From assembly GCF_021401135.1 (NCBI RefSeq), contig NZ_JACBFO010000004.1:1-64000 (forward strand): a stretch of DNA of 64,000 nucleotides, read 5' to 3'. This document shows, piece by piece, positions 1 to 9,525 of the stretch. The stretch comes from Azonexus sp. R2A61. GTDB lineage: Bacteria; Pseudomonadota; Gammaproteobacteria; Burkholderiales; Rhodocyclaceae. The notes under the pieces are model-generated. The model was not told the DNA's origin and did no database searches. It was given only the letters and a program-made list of their open reading frames with translations. The position numbers and the translations under genes were made by a program. Numbering within the stretch: position 1 is the stretch's first letter; each line of letters starts with the position of its first letter.

Positions 1-119
1 ATATCTCGATGACGGTCAAGCTGATTGCGCCGATCGCCATGGAAGAAGGTCTGCGTTTCGCCATCCGTGAAGGCGGTCGTACCGTCGGCGCCGGCGTCGT
101 CGCCAAGATCATCGAGTAA
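1..119 (+). CDS. tuf: Elongation factor Tu, C-terminal end (partial)
   Basis: Only the last 38 or so codons are present; the gene begins before the window. The frame reads [17 protein letters not shown] and ends [14 protein letters not shown], the invariant C-terminal beta-barrel tail of EF-Tu. EF-Tu delivers aminoacyl-tRNA to the ribosomal A site as a GTP complex. Its place directly ahead of rpsJ is the usual str-S10 junction in betaproteobacteria. Confidence 0.97.
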   Translation, partial: ISMTVKLIAPIAMEEGLRFAIREGGRTVGAGVVAKIIE

Positions 120-137
120 TTCGCTCTTTTGAAAACC

Positions 138-168
138 GGGGCGGTGAATGTCGCCCCATTGTTCTTTT
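138..168 (+). terminator. Weak terminator-like hairpin between tuf and rpsJ
   Basis: A six-pair GGGGCG/CGCCCC stem with an 8-nt loop is followed by ATTGTTCTTTT. The stem is short and the U-tract interrupted, so partial termination or attenuation between the str and S10 units is more likely than a full stop. Confidence 0.45.
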
Positions 169-182
169 AGGAAGCCAAGAAA

Positions 183-494
183 ATGCAAAGCCAAAAAATC
201 CGTATTCGCCTGAAGGCCTTTGACTATCGCTTGATCGATCAATCCGCCCAGGAGATCGTCGAAACCGCCAAGCGTACCGGTGCTGTCGTTCGTGGCCCTG
301 TGCCGCTGCCGACCCGTAAGCAGCGTTTTGATATCCTTCGTTCGCCGCACGTCAACAAGGCTTCCCGCGATCAGCTTGAAATTCGTACGCACCTGCGTCT
401 GATGGATATCGTTGATCCGACCGACAAAACTGTTGATGCCCTGATGAAGCTGGATCTGCCTGCTGGCGTCGACGTCGAGATCAAGTTGCAGTAA
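183..494 (+). CDS. rpsJ: 30S ribosomal protein S10
   Basis: First gene of the S10 operon. The 103-residue product has the normal length and ends VDVEIKLQ. S10 sits in the 30S head and also works as the antitermination factor NusE with NusB. The ATG follows AGGA about ten bases upstream. It is followed by a gap of about 110 bases holding a -10 box inside a hairpin, so rplC may have its own promoter. Confidence 0.98.
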   Translation: MQSQKIRIRLKAFDYRLIDQSAQEIVETAKRTGAVVRGPVPLPTRKQRFDILRSPHVNKASRDQLEIRTHLRLMDIVDPTDKTVDALMKLDLPAGVDVEIKLQ

Positions 495-524
495 TTGCTG
501 TATTGCGGATATAATCCGCGCTTT
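486..524 (+). promoter_or_regulatory. Candidate promoter whose -10 box lies in a hairpin loop, upstream of rplC
   Basis: TTGCAG (486-491) and TATAAT (510-515) are 18 bp apart, a good sigma-70 layout. The TATAAT overlaps the centre of a GCGGAT/ATCCGC inverted repeat (505-510 with 514-519) that is followed by GCTTTT. The same DNA could weakly terminate upstream transcripts and start new ones. The arrangement recurs after rpsQ. Confidence 0.5.
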
Positions 525-604
525 TCGGGGGTGGCCGGTAACGGTTGCCCGTTTGTTGTTTTACATCGACCGGCCAATCGCAGCCGGCGATGAGGAGAAT
601 AACC

Positions 605-1243
605 ATGAGTCTAGGCCTTGTTGGTCGCAAGGTCGGCATGACTCGCATCTTTGCTGAGGATGGTGCTTCCATCCCGGTGACGGTGCTTGACGTGTCGAAT
701 AACCGTGTGGCCCAAGTTAAAACGCCGGAAACCGATGGCTACGCAGCCATTCAGGTTGCTTTCGGTCAGCGCCGTGCCTCGCGTGTTTCCAAGCCCCTGG
801 CTGGTCATCTGGCCAAGGCGGGTGTGGAAGCCGGGCATGTGCTCAAGGAATTCCAGATTGATGTCGAGCAACTCGCCTCTTTCAAGGCGGGTGATCAGGT
901 TGCTGTCACCATTTTTGCCGAAGGGCAGAAAGTTGATGTCACCGGCTCCTCTATCGGTAAGGGGTTTCAGGGCGGCATTAAGCGTCATAACTTCAGTTCC
1001 AATCGTGCCTCTCACGGTAACTCGGTGTCGCATAACGCACCGGGTTCCATTGGTATGGCACAAGATCCGGGGCGCGTTTTTCCGGGCAAGCGCATGGCGG
1101 GCCATCTCGGCGACGAGCAGGTTACGACCCAGGGGTTGACTGTGGTTCGCGTTGATGTTGAACGGCAGCTTCTTCTTGTCAAGGGTGCCGTTCCGGGTGC
1201 CAAGGGCGCCGACGTTGTCGTGTGTCCGGCAGTCAAGGCTTAA
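605..1243 (+). CDS. rplC: 50S ribosomal protein L3
   Basis: The start is the ATG preceded by GAGGAGAATAACC, giving a product beginning [16 protein letters not shown], the conserved L3 N-terminus. An earlier in-frame ATG at 545 would add a non-conserved extension and is rejected. L3 is an early 23S rRNA-binding assembly protein whose long loop reaches the peptidyl transferase centre. The length of 212 residues is normal, and the glutamine methylation loop ([19 protein letters not shown]) is present. Confidence 0.97.
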   Translation: MSLGLVGRKVGMTRIFAEDGASIPVTVLDVSNNRVAQVKTPETDGYAAIQVAFGQRRASRVSKPLAGHLAKAGVEAGHVLKEFQIDVEQLASFKAGDQVAVTIFAEGQKVDVTGSSIGKGFQGGIKRHNFSSNRASHGNSVSHNAPGSIGMAQDPGRVFPGKRMAGHLGDEQVTTQGLTVVRVDVERQLLLVKGAVPGAKGADVVVCPAVKA

Positions 1244-1252
1244 GGGGGCGAC

Positions 1253-1876
1253 ATGGAACTGAAGGTTATCAACGAACAAGGTCAGGAAGCTGCAAAGCTG
1301 CAGGCTTCGGACGTTCTGTTCGGTCGCGAATTCAATGAAGCGCTGGTGCACCAGATTGTCGTTGCTTATCAGGCAAACGCGCGTTCTGGCGACAGTAAGC
1401 AGAAGGATCGCTCCGAAGTTCGTCACACCACCACCAAGCCGTGGCGCCAGAAAGGTACCGGCCGAGCTCGTTCCGGTTCGAATGGCTCGCCGCTGTGGCG
1501 TGGAGGCGGTCGGATTTTTCCGAATTCGCCTGAGCAGAATTACTCCCAGAAGGTCAACAAGAAGATGTTCCGCGCCGGCATGGCTGCGATTCTCTCCGAG
1601 TTGGCGCGTCAGGATCGCCTTGTCGTCGTCGACGATCTGGCGGTCGATGCGCCGAAGACCAAGCTGTTCGCTCAGAAGCTGAAGGGTATGGGGCTTGAAG
1701 GCAATCTGTTGGTTGTTACCGACGAATTGAACGAAAACCTCTATCTGTCGTCGCGCAACCTGCCCAATGTTCTGGTGCTTGAAGCCCAGGAGGCTGATCC
1801 GGTTTCGCTGGTGCGCTTCGCCAAGGTGCTGGTCACCAAGAATGCTGTGGCCAAGTTCGAGGAGATGTGGGGATGA
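1253..1876 (+). CDS. rplD: 50S ribosomal protein L4
   Basis: The 207-residue protein carries the basic extended loop with [15 protein letters not shown] that lines the peptide exit tunnel. In Escherichia coli L4 represses its own S10 operon; a comparable leader is not obvious here, so that regulation is not claimed. Its stop codon overlaps the rplW start (ATGA), indicating translational coupling. Confidence 0.97.
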   Translation: MELKVINEQGQEAAKLQASDVLFGREFNEALVHQIVVAYQANARSGDSKQKDRSEVRHTTTKPWRQKGTGRARSGSNGSPLWRGGGRIFPNSPEQNYSQKVNKKMFRAGMAAILSELARQDRLVVVDDLAVDAPKTKLFAQKLKGMGLEGNLLVVTDELNENLYLSSRNLPNVLVLEAQEADPVSLVRFAKVLVTKNAVAKFEEMWG

Positions 1877-2175
1877 ACCAGGAACGTCTGATGCAGGTGC
1901 TGCTGGCACCGCAAATCTCCGAAAAGGCAACTTTCATTGCCGAGAAGAACGAGCAGGTTGTGTTCCGCGTTGCCTCTGATGCAACCAAGCCTGAAATCAA
2001 GGCGGCGGTTGAGTTGCTGTTCAAGGTTGAGGTTGATTCTGTCCAGACTGCCAATGTCAAGGGCAAGGTCAAGCGTTTCCGTGGCGCCGTGGGGCGTCGC
2101 AAGGGCTGGAAGAAGGCTTTTGTGAGCCTAAAGCCTGGTCAGGAAATCAACTTCGTTGAAGGGGGTAACGCTTAA
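1873..2175 (+). CDS. rplW: 50S ribosomal protein L23
   Basis: The 100-residue protein begins [20 protein letters not shown]. The chosen ATG overlaps the rplD stop as ATGA; a GTG two codons upstream is also in frame but has no better support. L23 lies at the tunnel exit and docks trigger factor and the signal recognition particle. Its TAA overlaps the rplB ATG (TAATG). Confidence 0.97.
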   Translation: MNQERLMQVLLAPQISEKATFIAEKNEQVVFRVASDATKPEIKAAVELLFKVEVDSVQTANVKGKVKRFRGAVGRRKGWKKAFVSLKPGQEINFVEGGNA

Positions 2176-3002
2176 TGGCACTCGTTAAAGTCAAGCCGAC
2201 TTCCCCGGGGCGTCGTGGCGTAGTGCAGGTTGTCAATGCCGATCTGCATAAGGGCAAGCCGTTCGCCGGCCTCGTCGAGTCGCAGAGCAAGAAGTCCGGT
2301 CGCAACAACAATGGCCGTATTACGGTTCGTCATCAAGGCGGTGGTCACAAGCAGGCTTATCGCATCATTGATTTCAAGCGTAACAAAGATGGAGTTCCTG
2401 GCAAGGTTGAGCGTCTGGAATATGATCCGAATCGCACTGCCAACATTGCGCTCGTGCTCTATGCCGATGGCGAGCGCCGCTACATCATCGCCAACAAGGG
2501 TATGGTGGTTGGCCAGCAGGTGGTCAGTGGTTCGGAAGCGCCAATCAAGTCCGGTAACGCCTTGCCAATCCGAAATATTCCGGTTGGTACGACCATTTGC
2601 TGCGTTGAAATGATGCCTGGCAAGGGGGCGCAGATTGCGCGCTCTGCGGGCACTTCTGTCCAGCTTCTGGCGCGGGAAGGTGCGTACGCTCAGATCCGCC
2701 TGCGTTCCGGAGAGGTGCGTCGCGTGCACATTGAATGCCGCGCCACCATCGGTGAAGTCGGCAACGAAGAAAACAACCTGCGCAAAATCGGCAAGGCCGG
2801 TGCCCAGCGCTGGCGTGGTATTCGTCCGACCGTCCGTGGTACCGCGATGAACCCGATCGATCACCCGCATGGTGGTGGTGAGGGCAAGACGGGCGAGGGA
2901 CGTGTGCCGGTCAACCCGTGGGGTCAGCCGACCAAGGGCTATCGCACCCGCAGCAACAAGCGCACGAACAGCATGATCGTTCAGCGTCGTCATAAGCGTT
3001 AA
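2175..3002 (+). CDS. rplB: 50S ribosomal protein L2
   Basis: The 275-residue product shows the signature [17 protein letters not shown], whose histidine is essential near the peptidyl transferase centre. L2 binds 23S rRNA and bridges the subunits. The C-terminus (RRHKR) is typical. The start overlaps the rplW stop. Confidence 0.98.
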   Translation: MALVKVKPTSPGRRGVVQVVNADLHKGKPFAGLVESQSKKSGRNNNGRITVRHQGGGHKQAYRIIDFKRNKDGVPGKVERLEYDPNRTANIALVLYADGERRYIIANKGMVVGQQVVSGSEAPIKSGNALPIRNIPVGTTICCVEMMPGKGAQIARSAGTSVQLLAREGAYAQIRLRSGEVRRVHIECRATIGEVGNEENNLRKIGKAGAQRWRGIRPTVRGTAMNPIDHPHGGGEGKTGEGRVPVNPWGQPTKGYRTRSNKRTNSMIVQRRHKR

Positions 3003-3012
3003 GGGGTAGGAA

Positions 3013-3288
3013 ATGGGACGTTCTCTCAAAAAGGGCCCGTTTGTTGATGCGTATCTGATCGACAAGGTCGAAGCAGTTCGCGCTACCAACGACAAGCGCC
3101 CGATCAAGACCTGGTCGCGTCGTTCGACGATCCTCCCCGAGTTCATCGGTCTGACGATCGCGGTCCACAACGGTAAGCAGCATATTCCGGTCTTCGTGAC
3201 CGAGAATATGGTCGGTCATAAGCTTGGCGAATTTTCGCTGACCCGGACGTTCAAGGGTCACACCGCCGGCAAGAAGGCCAAGAAGTAA
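3013..3288 (+). CDS. rpsS: 30S ribosomal protein S19
   Basis: The 91-residue protein begins [12 protein letters not shown] and contains [14 protein letters not shown], both hallmark S19 segments. S19 sits in the 30S head with S13 and contacts the A-site tRNA. A GGGGTAGGAA ribosome binding site precedes the ATG. Confidence 0.98.
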   Translation: MGRSLKKGPFVDAYLIDKVEAVRATNDKRPIKTWSRRSTILPEFIGLTIAVHNGKQHIPVFVTENMVGHKLGEFSLTRTFKGHTAGKKAKK

Positions 3289-3297
3289 GGAGCTGAC

Positions 3298-3627
3298 ATG
3301 GAAACTCGTGCAAGTTTGCGAGGCGTACGCCTCTCTGCGCAGAAGGGCCGCCTTGTTGCGGATCTGGTGCGTGGCAAGCCGGTTGGTCAGGCTCTGAACA
3401 TCCTGGCTTTTAGCCCTAAGAAGGGCGCCGGAATCGTCAAAAAAGTTCTTGAGTCGGCGATTGCCAACGCGGAACACAACGATGGTGCCGATATCGACGA
3501 ACTGACGGTGAAAACCATCTACGTTGAAAAGGGCATGGTGCTGAAGCGCTTCACGGCGCGCGCCAAGGGTCGTGGCAATCGGATCAGCAAGCCGACCTGC
3601 CATATCTATCTGACCGTTGGTAACTAA
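3298..3627 (+). CDS. rplV: 50S ribosomal protein L22
   Basis: A 109-residue L22 with the long beta-hairpin region ([19 protein letters not shown]) that lines the nascent-peptide tunnel and is where macrolide-resistance changes occur in other bacteria. AAGGAG lies just upstream of the ATG. It keeps S10-operon order between rpsS and rpsC. Confidence 0.98.
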   Translation: METRASLRGVRLSAQKGRLVADLVRGKPVGQALNILAFSPKKGAGIVKKVLESAIANAEHNDGADIDELTVKTIYVEKGMVLKRFTARAKGRGNRISKPTCHIYLTVGN

Positions 3628-3636
3628 GGAAGAGCC

Positions 3637-4422
3637 ATGGGACAGAAAATTCATCCGACTGGCTTCCGTCTGGCCGTCACCAAAAATTGGAGCTCTCGCT
3701 GGTATGCCAACAGCAAGGACTTCCCGGGTATGCTGCAGGAAGACGTCAAGGTGCGCGAATATCTGAAGCGCAAACTGGCGCACGCTTCTGTGGGTCGCGT
3801 TCTGATCGAGCGTCCTGCCAAGAATGCCCGTGTCACCATTTACTCGGCTCGTCCGGGTGTTGTCATCGGCAAGAAGGGCGAAGACATCGAACAACTGCGT
3901 ACGGATCTTCAGCGCATCATGGGCGTTCCTGTCCATGTGTCGATTGAGGAAATCCGTAAGCCGGAAGTCGATGCTCAGCTGATCGCCGATTCGATCGCCC
4001 AGCAACTCGAAAAGCGCATCATGTTCCGTCGCGCAATGAAGCGTGCGATGCAGAATGCGATGCGTCTCGGAGCTCAGGGCATCAAGGTGATGAGTGCTGG
4101 TCGTCTCAATGGCGCGGAAATCGCCCGTAGCGAATGGTATCGTGAAGGGCGTGTGCCGTTGCACACCCTGCGTGCTGATATCGATTACGCAACTTCCGAA
4201 GCGCTGACAACTTACGGCATCATCGGTATCAAGGTTTGGGTCTACAAGGGCGACATGCTTGACCGCAACGAACAGCCTGAAGTCGTTGAGCCGACGGCGG
4301 ATGATCGTCGCGGCCGTCGTGCCCCGGGTAAGACCGATGGCGACAAGCCCCGCACTCGTACGGTAAAGAAAGCCGACGGTGATGCGGCGCCCGCCAAGCG
4401 AGTAAGAAAGGCAGGTGCTTGA
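3637..4422 (+). CDS. rpsC: 30S ribosomal protein S3
   Basis: The product of 261 residues starts [18 protein letters not shown]. It contains a KH RNA-binding domain ([14 protein letters not shown], about residues 70-85) followed by the S3 C-terminal domain. S3 lines the mRNA entry tunnel. The tail after about residue 215 is long, basic and low in complexity ([15 protein letters not shown]), about 25 residues longer than the E. coli protein, a common betaproteobacterial extension. Confidence 0.97.
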   Translation: MGQKIHPTGFRLAVTKNWSSRWYANSKDFPGMLQEDVKVREYLKRKLAHASVGRVLIERPAKNARVTIYSARPGVVIGKKGEDIEQLRTDLQRIMGVPVHVSIEEIRKPEVDAQLIADSIAQQLEKRIMFRRAMKRAMQNAMRLGAQGIKVMSAGRLNGAEIARSEWYREGRVPLHTLRADIDYATSEALTTYGIIGIKVWVYKGDMLDRNEQPEVVEPTADDRRGRRAPGKTDGDKPRTRTVKKADGDAAPAKRVRKAGA

Positions 4423-4423
4423 C

Positions 4424-4837
4424 ATGCTGCAACCTAATCGTCGCAAGTTCCGTAAGGAGCACAAGGGACGCAATGAAGGTCTGGCTACCCGCGGCACCAA
4501 GGTGTCGTTTGGTGAGTGGGGTCTCAAAGCGACCGGGCGTGGGCGTTTGACCGCCCGGCAAATCGAGGCAGCCCGTCGTGCGATGACCCGTCACATCAAG
4601 CGGGGTGGTCGTATCTGGATCCGTATCTTCCCGGACAAGCCGATTTCCAAGAAGCCGGCCGAAGTTCGTATGGGTAATGGTAAGGGCAATCCTGAGTACT
4701 GGGTTGCAGAAATCCAGCCGGGCAAGGTCCTGTATGAAATGGACGGTGTCAATGAAGCGCTGGCCCGTGAGGCATTCGCCCTCGCTGCTGCCAAGCTGCC
4801 GATTGCAACCACCTTCGTGACTCGTCATCTGGGGTAA
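4424..4837 (+). CDS. rplP: 50S ribosomal protein L16
   Basis: Starts [17 protein letters not shown], the conserved L16 N-terminus. A GTG three codons upstream is in frame but would overlap rpsC and add nothing conserved. L16 organises the A-site region of the 50S subunit. The 137-residue length and the segment [18 protein letters not shown] are typical. Confidence 0.97.
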   Translation: MLQPNRRKFRKEHKGRNEGLATRGTKVSFGEWGLKATGRGRLTARQIEAARRAMTRHIKRGGRIWIRIFPDKPISKKPAEVRMGNGKGNPEYWVAEIQPGKVLYEMDGVNEALAREAFALAAAKLPIATTFVTRHLG

Positions 4838-4839
4838 TC

Positions 4840-5034
4840 ATGAAAGCTAGTGAACTGAGAACCAAGAGCGCAGACGAGCTCAATACTGAACTGCTGGAGT
4901 TGCTGAAGGCCCAGTTTGGTCTGCGGATGCAGCTTGCTACCCAGCAACTGTCCAACACCAGCCAAATGTCCAAGGTGCGTCGCGACATCGCGCGTGTTCG
5001 TACCCTTATTCGTGAAAAGGCGGTGCAGCAATGA
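4840..5034 (+). CDS. rpmC: 50S ribosomal protein L29
   Basis: A 64-residue helical hairpin protein starting [21 protein letters not shown]29 sits at the tunnel exit beside L23 and contributes to signal recognition particle docking. The stop overlaps the start of rpsQ (ATGA). Confidence 0.97.
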   Translation: MKASELRTKSADELNTELLELLKAQFGLRMQLATQQLSNTSQMSKVRRDIARVRTLIREKAVQQ

Positions 5035-5297
5035 GCGAAGCCAGTAGCGTTAAGCGCGGTCTTGTAGGGCGCGTGGTTAGCGACAAGATGGAGAAGACAG
5101 TGACTGTTCTCGTCGAGCGCAAGGTAAAGCACCCTGTGTACGGCAAAGTTATGGTCCGTTCCAAAAAGTATCACGCACATAACGAAGGTAATCTGGCCAA
5201 GTCCGGTGACCTGGTGGAGATCGTCGAGACGAAGCCGATTTCCAAAACCAAGGCATGGGCGGTGACCAGTGTCCTCGAGAAGGCTGTGATCGTCTAA
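5031..5297 (+). CDS. rpsQ: 30S ribosomal protein S17
   Basis: An 88-residue S17 with the OB-fold segment [18 protein letters not shown]. It binds helix 11 of 16S rRNA early in assembly. It is the last gene of the S10 operon and is followed by a strong hairpin and a promoter-like element before rplN. Confidence 0.97.
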   Translation: MSEASSVKRGLVGRVVSDKMEKTVTVLVERKVKHPVYGKVMVRSKKYHAHNEGNLAKSGDLVEIVETKPISKTKAWAVTSVLEKAVIV

Positions 5298-5314
5298 TAT
5301 TTTCGCAGAAACGC

Positions 5315-5359
5315 TTGCGCGAAGTCAGAAGAAGCCGGTATAATCCGGCTTCTTTTTTA
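5315..5359 (+). promoter_or_regulatory. Composite intrinsic terminator and promoter at the S10/spc junction
   Basis: AGAAGCCGG (5330-5338) pairs with CCGGCTTCT (5345-5353), followed by a run of T: a convincing terminator for the S10 operon. The six-base loop is exactly TATAAT (5339-5344), and TTGCGC (5315-5320) lies 18 bp upstream, so the same element also looks like the promoter of the spc operon. Confidence 0.65.
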
Positions 5360-5362
5360 TTG

Positions 5363-5424
5363 CTGACCGCTCTGGTTGCGATAAAGGTGTTCGACCCGTA
5401 CGGGTTCCAAGACTGACCGCTCTG
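5363..5424 (+). repeat. Two 12-bp direct repeats in the rplN leader
   Basis: CTGACCGCTCTG occurs at 5363-5374 and again at 5413-5424, exactly 50 bp apart, within the untranslated region ahead of rplN. Its role is unknown; it may be a regulator or antitermination site, or a small duplication. Confidence 0.4.
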
Positions 5425-5448
5425 CGGATTAAGTTGGAGTTTATTTAA

Positions 5449-5817
5449 ATGATTCAGATGCAGACGACACTGGATGTCGCCGATAACACTGGCGCGCGTT
5501 CGGTTATGTGTATCAAGGTGCTTGGCGGTTCCAAGCGCCGCTATGCGGGCATTGGTGACATCATCAAGGTCAGTATCAAGGATGCGGCTCCGCGTGGTCG
5601 TGTCAAAAAAGGCGATGTCTACAATGCTGTCGTGGTTCGTACCGCGAAGGGTGTTCGTCGTCCTGATGGTTCGCTGGTGCGCTTTGATGGCAATGCGGCC
5701 GTTCTCCTCAACAACAAGCTCGAGCCGATCGGCACGCGCATCTTTGGCCCGGTTACTCGCGAACTGCGTACCGAGCGCTTCATGAAGATCGTGTCCCTGG
5801 CGCCCGAAGTGCTGTAA
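5449..5817 (+). CDS. rplN: 50S ribosomal protein L14
   Basis: The 122-residue L14 begins [27 protein letters not shown], with the typical ribosomal protein signature in the middle. It lies at the subunit interface and is the docking site of the silencing factor RsfS. It is the first gene of the spc operon and has a long leader of about 95 bases carrying a direct repeat. Confidence 0.98.
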   Translation: MIQMQTTLDVADNTGARSVMCIKVLGGSKRRYAGIGDIIKVSIKDAAPRGRVKKGDVYNAVVVRTAKGVRRPDGSLVRFDGNAAVLLNNKLEPIGTRIFGPVTRELRTERFMKIVSLAPEVL

Positions 5818-5826
5818 GGAGCTGAG

Positions 5827-6144
5827 ATGGAAAAGATTATCAAGGGTGACGAGGTTGTCGTCATCACCGGCAAGGACAAGGGTAAGCGCGGTACCGTGCT
5901 GCGTCGTGTCGATGCTGAGCATTTGGTTGTGGAAGGGGTGAATCGCGCTAAAAAGCACGTGAAGCCGAATCCGGTCAAGGGTGTTCAGGGTGGCATCGTT
6001 GACAAGGACATGCCGATCCATATCTCCAATGTTGCGCTGTTCAATCCGGCGACCAAGAAGGCCGATCGTGTCGGTATCAAGTCCCTGGAAGATGGTCGCA
6101 AGGTTCGCGTGTTCAGGTCGAACGGCGAACTGGTGAACGCATAA
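5827..6144 (+). CDS. rplX: 50S ribosomal protein L24
   Basis: A 105-residue L24 with a KOW motif near the N-terminus ([19 protein letters not shown]). L24 starts 50S assembly by binding domain I of 23S rRNA. AAGGAG precedes the ATG by six bases. Confidence 0.98.
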   Translation: MEKIIKGDEVVVITGKDKGKRGTVLRRVDAEHLVVEGVNRAKKHVKPNPVKGVQGGIVDKDMPIHISNVALFNPATKKADRVGIKSLEDGRKVRVFRSNGELVNA

Positions 6145-6153
6145 GGGGGAGTC

Positions 6154-6693
6154 ATGGCGCGTTTGCAACAGTTTTACAAGGACAGCGTTGTTGCTGAGCT
6201 GATCAAGCAGTTCGGTTACAAGTCTGTCATGGAAGTTCCCCGGATTACCAAGATTACCCTGAATATGGGGGTTGGTGAGGCGGTTGCTGATAAGAAGGTT
6301 CTTGAGAACGCCGTCGGTGATATGCAGAAGATTGCGGGTCAAAAGCCCGTGACTACCAAGGCGCGTAAATCCATCGCCGGTTTCAAGATTCGTGATGGTT
6401 ACCCGATTGGGTGCATGGTGACGCTGCGTGGTCCTCGCATGTTCGAGTTCCTGGATCGTTTGGTAACGATCGCTCTGCCGCGTGTGCGTGACTTCCGTGG
6501 TGTGGCCGGCAAGGGTTTCGATGGCCAGGGTAACTACAACATGGGCGTCAAGGAACAGATCATTTTCCCGGAAATCGAGTACGACAAGATCGATGCCCTC
6601 CGCGGGATGAACATCAGCATCACCACGACCGCGAAGAGCGATGCCGAAGCGAAGGCGTTGCTTGTGGCGTTCAAGTTCCCGTTCAAGAATTGA
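6154..6693 (+). CDS. rplE: 50S ribosomal protein L5
   Basis: A 179-residue L5 with the signature segments [13 protein letters not shown] and [15 protein letters not shown]5 carries 5S rRNA into the central protuberance. Its normal length and position between rplX and rpsN leave no alternative. Confidence 0.98.
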   Translation: MARLQQFYKDSVVAELIKQFGYKSVMEVPRITKITLNMGVGEAVADKKVLENAVGDMQKIAGQKPVTTKARKSIAGFKIRDGYPIGCMVTLRGPRMFEFLDRLVTIALPRVRDFRGVAGKGFDGQGNYNMGVKEQIIFPEIEYDKIDALRGMNISITTTAKSDAEAKALLVAFKFPFKN

Positions 6694-6700
6694 GGCAATC

Positions 6701-7006
6701 ATGGCAAAACTTGCTCTGATCAACCGTGAAGAAAAGCGTCGCAAAATGGTGGTGCAGTACGCAAAAAAGCGTGCGGCACTGGAAGCGGTCATTAACAATG
6801 CAGGTCTGACTGATGAAGAGCGTTACGAAGCTCGGCTGAAGTTGCAGGCCCTGCCGCGCAACGCCAGCCCGTCTCGCCTGCGCAATCGTTGCCAGCTGAC
6901 CGGTCGTCCGCGTGGCGTTTTCCGCAAATTCGGTCTGTGCCGTAACAAGATCCGTGAGCTCGCCATGAATGGCGAAATTCCGGGTGTTGTTAAGGCCAGC
7001 TGGTAA
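6701..7006 (+). CDS. rpsN: 30S ribosomal protein S14, zinc-free (long) type
   Basis: The start is the ATG giving [16 protein letters not shown], eight bases after the rplE stop; an earlier in-frame ATG inside rplE is rejected. The 101-residue length and absence of the CxxC pairs of the 61-residue form identify the zinc-independent C-minus type. S14 sits in the 30S head. Confidence 0.97.
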   Translation: MAKLALINREEKRRKMVVQYAKKRAALEAVINNAGLTDEERYEARLKLQALPRNASPSRLRNRCQLTGRPRGVFRKFGLCRNKIRELAMNGEIPGVVKASW

Positions 7007-7020
7007 GAGGGAGATACAGA

Positions 7021-7416
7021 ATGGCTATGAGCGATCCGATCGCGGACATGCTGACCCGCATCCGCAACGCCCAGCTCGCCGAGAAGGCGTCTGTGTCCAT
7101 GCCGTCGTCCAAGGTGAAGGTGGCGATTGCCGCGGTTCTGAAAGACGAAGGTTACGTTGAAGATTTTGCTGTGCGTCAGGCTGATGGTAAGGCGACGCTT
7201 GATATCGCATTGAAGTACTACGCCGGTCGCCCGGTTATCGAGCGAATCGAGCGTGTGTCCAAGCCTGGTCTGCGCATTTACAAGGGCGTTGATGACATTC
7301 CGCGTGTCATGAATGGTCTTGGCGTCGCCATCGTCTCCACGCCGAAGGGTGTGATGACCGATCGCAAGGCTCGTGCCTCCAAGGTTGGTGGCGAAGTCCT
7401 CTGCATCGTGGCGTAA
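7021..7416 (+). CDS. rpsH: 30S ribosomal protein S8
   Basis: S8 of 131 residues. The first ATG follows GAGGGAGATACAGA; a second in-frame ATG two codons later (MSDPIADML) is an alternative start. S8 binds the central domain of 16S rRNA, and in E. coli it represses the spc operon at the rplE leader. Confidence 0.97.
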   Translation: MAMSDPIADMLTRIRNAQLAEKASVSMPSSKVKVAIAAVLKDEGYVEDFAVRQADGKATLDIALKYYAGRPVIERIERVSKPGLRIYKGVDDIPRVMNGLGVAIVSTPKGVMTDRKARASKVGGEVLCIVA

Positions 7417-7430
7417 GGAGCGAAGCAATC

Positions 7431-7961
7431 ATGTCTCGTATTGGTAAGAATCCGATCGTCCTGCCTGCCGGTGTCGAAGTAACTCTCGGTGAGCAGATCG
7501 TCGTCAAAGGACCGTTGGGTACTTTGAAAACCGCCGCAAACCCGGCTGTGAGTGTTGCTCTGGATGGTCAAAGCGTCGTTGTTTCCAAGATTGAGGGCGC
7601 TGTCAATGGTGCCGCCATGTGGGGAACGATGCGGGCCAACCTGAATAACATGGTGGCCGGCGTTTCTAAGGGCTTCGAGCGTAAATTGCAGTTGGTTGGC
7701 GTGGGGTATCGTGCCCAGGCTGCCGGCGATACGCTGAATCTCTCCCTCGGCTTTTCTCACCCGGTTGCTCACAAGATGCCGGCCGGTGTGAAGGTTGAGT
7801 GCCCGACTCAGACCGAAATCGTTCTGAAGGGCGCCGACAAGCAGCAGGTCGGCCAGGTTGCCGCTGAAATTCGTGCGTATCGCAAGCCGGAGCCCTACAA
7901 GGGCAAGGGCGTTCGCTATTCGGACGAAGTCGTGGTTATCAAGGAAACCAAGAAGAAGTAA
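7431..7961 (+). CDS. rplF: 50S ribosomal protein L6
   Basis: A 176-residue L6 with its duplicated fold; the C-terminal signature [14 protein letters not shown] is intact. L6 lies at the base of the L7/L12 stalk near the factor-binding site. AAGGAG precedes the ATG. Confidence 0.98.
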   Translation: MSRIGKNPIVLPAGVEVTLGEQIVVKGPLGTLKTAANPAVSVALDGQSVVVSKIEGAVNGAAMWGTMRANLNNMVAGVSKGFERKLQLVGVGYRAQAAGDTLNLSLGFSHPVAHKMPAGVKVECPTQTEIVLKGADKQQVGQVAAEIRAYRKPEPYKGKGVRYSDEVVVIKETKKK

Positions 7962-7970
7962 GGGTGGCAT

Positions 7971-8327
7971 ATGTTTAACAAAAATGAAGCGCGTCTGCGT
8001 CGCGCCCGCAAAACCCGGGCCAAAATCGCCGAGCTCAAGGCTGTGCGTCTGTGTATCAATCGCACGAATTGCCACATCTATGCACAGGTTATCTCGCCGT
8101 GTGGCGGCAAGGTGCTGGCCTCGGCATCCACGCTGGACAAGGACGTTCGGGCTAGCGTCGCTAATGGTGGCAACAAGGCTGCAGCGGCCGCAATCGGTAA
8201 ATTGATTGCCGAGCGGGCAAAGGCTGCAGGCATCGAGCAGGTTGCTTTTGATCGCTCCGGTCTTCAGTACCACGGTCGCGTTCAGGCGTTGGCGGAAGCC
8301 GCGCGTGAAGGCGGTCTCAAGTTCTAA
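7971..8327 (+). CDS. rplR: 50S ribosomal protein L18
   Basis: A 118-residue L18, basic at the N-terminus, with the conserved [16 protein letters not shown] segment. It binds 5S rRNA with L5 in the central protuberance. It keeps spc order between rplF and rpsE. Confidence 0.98.
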   Translation: MFNKNEARLRRARKTRAKIAELKAVRLCINRTNCHIYAQVISPCGGKVLASASTLDKDVRASVANGGNKAAAAAIGKLIAERAKAAGIEQVAFDRSGLQYHGRVQALAEAAREGGLKF

Positions 8328-8354
8328 CCGACGGCGAAAGGACGAGGTTAAGAA

Positions 8355-8882
8355 ATGGCTAAACCCGAACGTAACAAGAAGCCGCAACAGGCTGAAGAGC
8401 GCGACGACGGCTTGCGCGAAAAGATGGTTGCGGTCAATCGCGTCACCAAGGTGGTGAAGGGCGGTCGCATTCTCGGTTTCGCAGCGCTGACCGTGGTTGG
8501 CGATGGCGATGGCGGTATCGGCATGGGCAAGGGCAAGTCCCGCGAAGTGCCTGTGGCGGTTCAGAAGGCAATGGACGAAGCGCGTCGCAAGATGGCCAAG
8601 GTCAGCCTGAAGAACGGTACTGTTCACCACACCGTGATGGGGCGTCATGGCGCCACGACGGTGATGATCCAGCCGGCCCCGGATGGCACTGGCATCATCG
8701 CTGGTGGTGCAATGCGTGCGGTCTTTGAAGTTGTCGGCGTCACCAACGTCGTCGCGAAGGCTCATGGCTCGACCAATCCCTACAACATCGTGCGCGCAAC
8801 CATCGACGGCTTGTCGAAGGTTAACACGCCGGCCGAGATTGCCGCCAAGCGTGGTCTGTCGGTCGATCAGATTCTGGGGTGA
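8355..8882 (+). CDS. rpsE: 30S ribosomal protein S5
   Basis: A 175-residue S5 with the double-stranded-RNA-binding-like N-terminal domain ([16 protein letters not shown]...[11 protein letters not shown]) and the C-terminal domain [19 protein letters not shown]5 acts in decoding fidelity and lines the mRNA entry channel. Confidence 0.98.
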   Translation: MAKPERNKKPQQAEERDDGLREKMVAVNRVTKVVKGGRILGFAALTVVGDGDGGIGMGKGKSREVPVAVQKAMDEARRKMAKVSLKNGTVHHTVMGRHGATTVMIQPAPDGTGIIAGGAMRAVFEVVGVTNVVAKAHGSTNPYNIVRATIDGLSKVNTPAEIAAKRGLSVDQILG

Positions 8883-8887
8883 ACACC

Positions 8888-9070
8888 ATGTCTGACAAGA
8901 AAATCAAAGTAACGCTCGTCAAGAGCGTCATCGGCACCAAGCAGGACCATCGCGCTACTGTGCGCGGCTTGGGTCTGCGTAAGCTGAACAGCTCTGCCGA
9001 GCTGCTGGATACGCCGGCTGTTCGCGGCATGATCCAGAAGGTTCAGTATCTCGTGAAGGTTGAGGGTTAA
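8888..9070 (+). CDS. rpmD: 50S ribosomal protein L30
   Basis: The ATG giving [16 protein letters not shown] is chosen; a GTG three codons upstream overlaps the rpsE stop and lacks support. The product is 60 residues, the usual bacterial L30 length, with the [20 protein letters not shown] core. Confidence 0.96.
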   Translation: MSDKKIKVTLVKSVIGTKQDHRATVRGLGLRKLNSSAELLDTPAVRGMIQKVQYLVKVEG

Positions 9071-9073
9071 GCC

Positions 9074-9508
9074 ATGCGTCTGAATACCATCAAGCCGGGT
9101 GAAGGCTCCAAGAAAGCCGCCAAACGTGTCGGTCGTGGCATCGGTTCCGGCCTTGGCAAGACCTGCGGCCGTGGCCACAAGGGTCAGAAATCCCGCTCGG
9201 GCGGCTTCCACAAGGTTGGCTTCGAGGGCGGTCAAATGCCCTTGCAGCGTCGTCTGCCGAAGCGTGGTTTCAACTCTCTGACGCGTGCTCGCAACTACGA
9301 GATCCGTTTGACCGATCTTGAGCGTCTGCCGGTTGAAGAAATCGATCTGCTGGTGTTGCAGGCCGCGGGCGTTGTGCCTGGTGATGCTCTGTCCGCGAAA
9401 GTGATCCTTTCCGGTGCCATTACTCGCAAGATCGTCCTCAAGGGCGTGGGTGCAACCAAGGGTGCCAAGGCTGCCATTGAGGCTGTCGGCGGCTCCGTCG
9501 CTGAGTAA
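9074..9508 (+). CDS. rplO: 50S ribosomal protein L15
   Basis: A 144-residue L15 with the glycine- and arginine-rich N-terminal extension ([20 protein letters not shown]) that penetrates the 50S core. It is a late assembly protein. It lies four bases after rpmD and immediately ahead of secY. Confidence 0.98.
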   Translation: MRLNTIKPGEGSKKAAKRVGRGIGSGLGKTCGRGHKGQKSRSGGFHKVGFEGGQMPLQRRLPKRGFNSLTRARNYEIRLTDLERLPVEEIDLLVLQAAGVVPGDALSAKVILSGAITRKIVLKGVGATKGAKAAIEAVGGSVAE

Positions 9509-9525
9509 GTAGAAGGGTCAGAACG

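Noticed and set aside
611..1930. Long minus-strand open frame of 439 codons across rplC and rplD
   Set aside because: Fully antisense to two ribosomal protein genes; shows no family features and is a by-product of codon bias.
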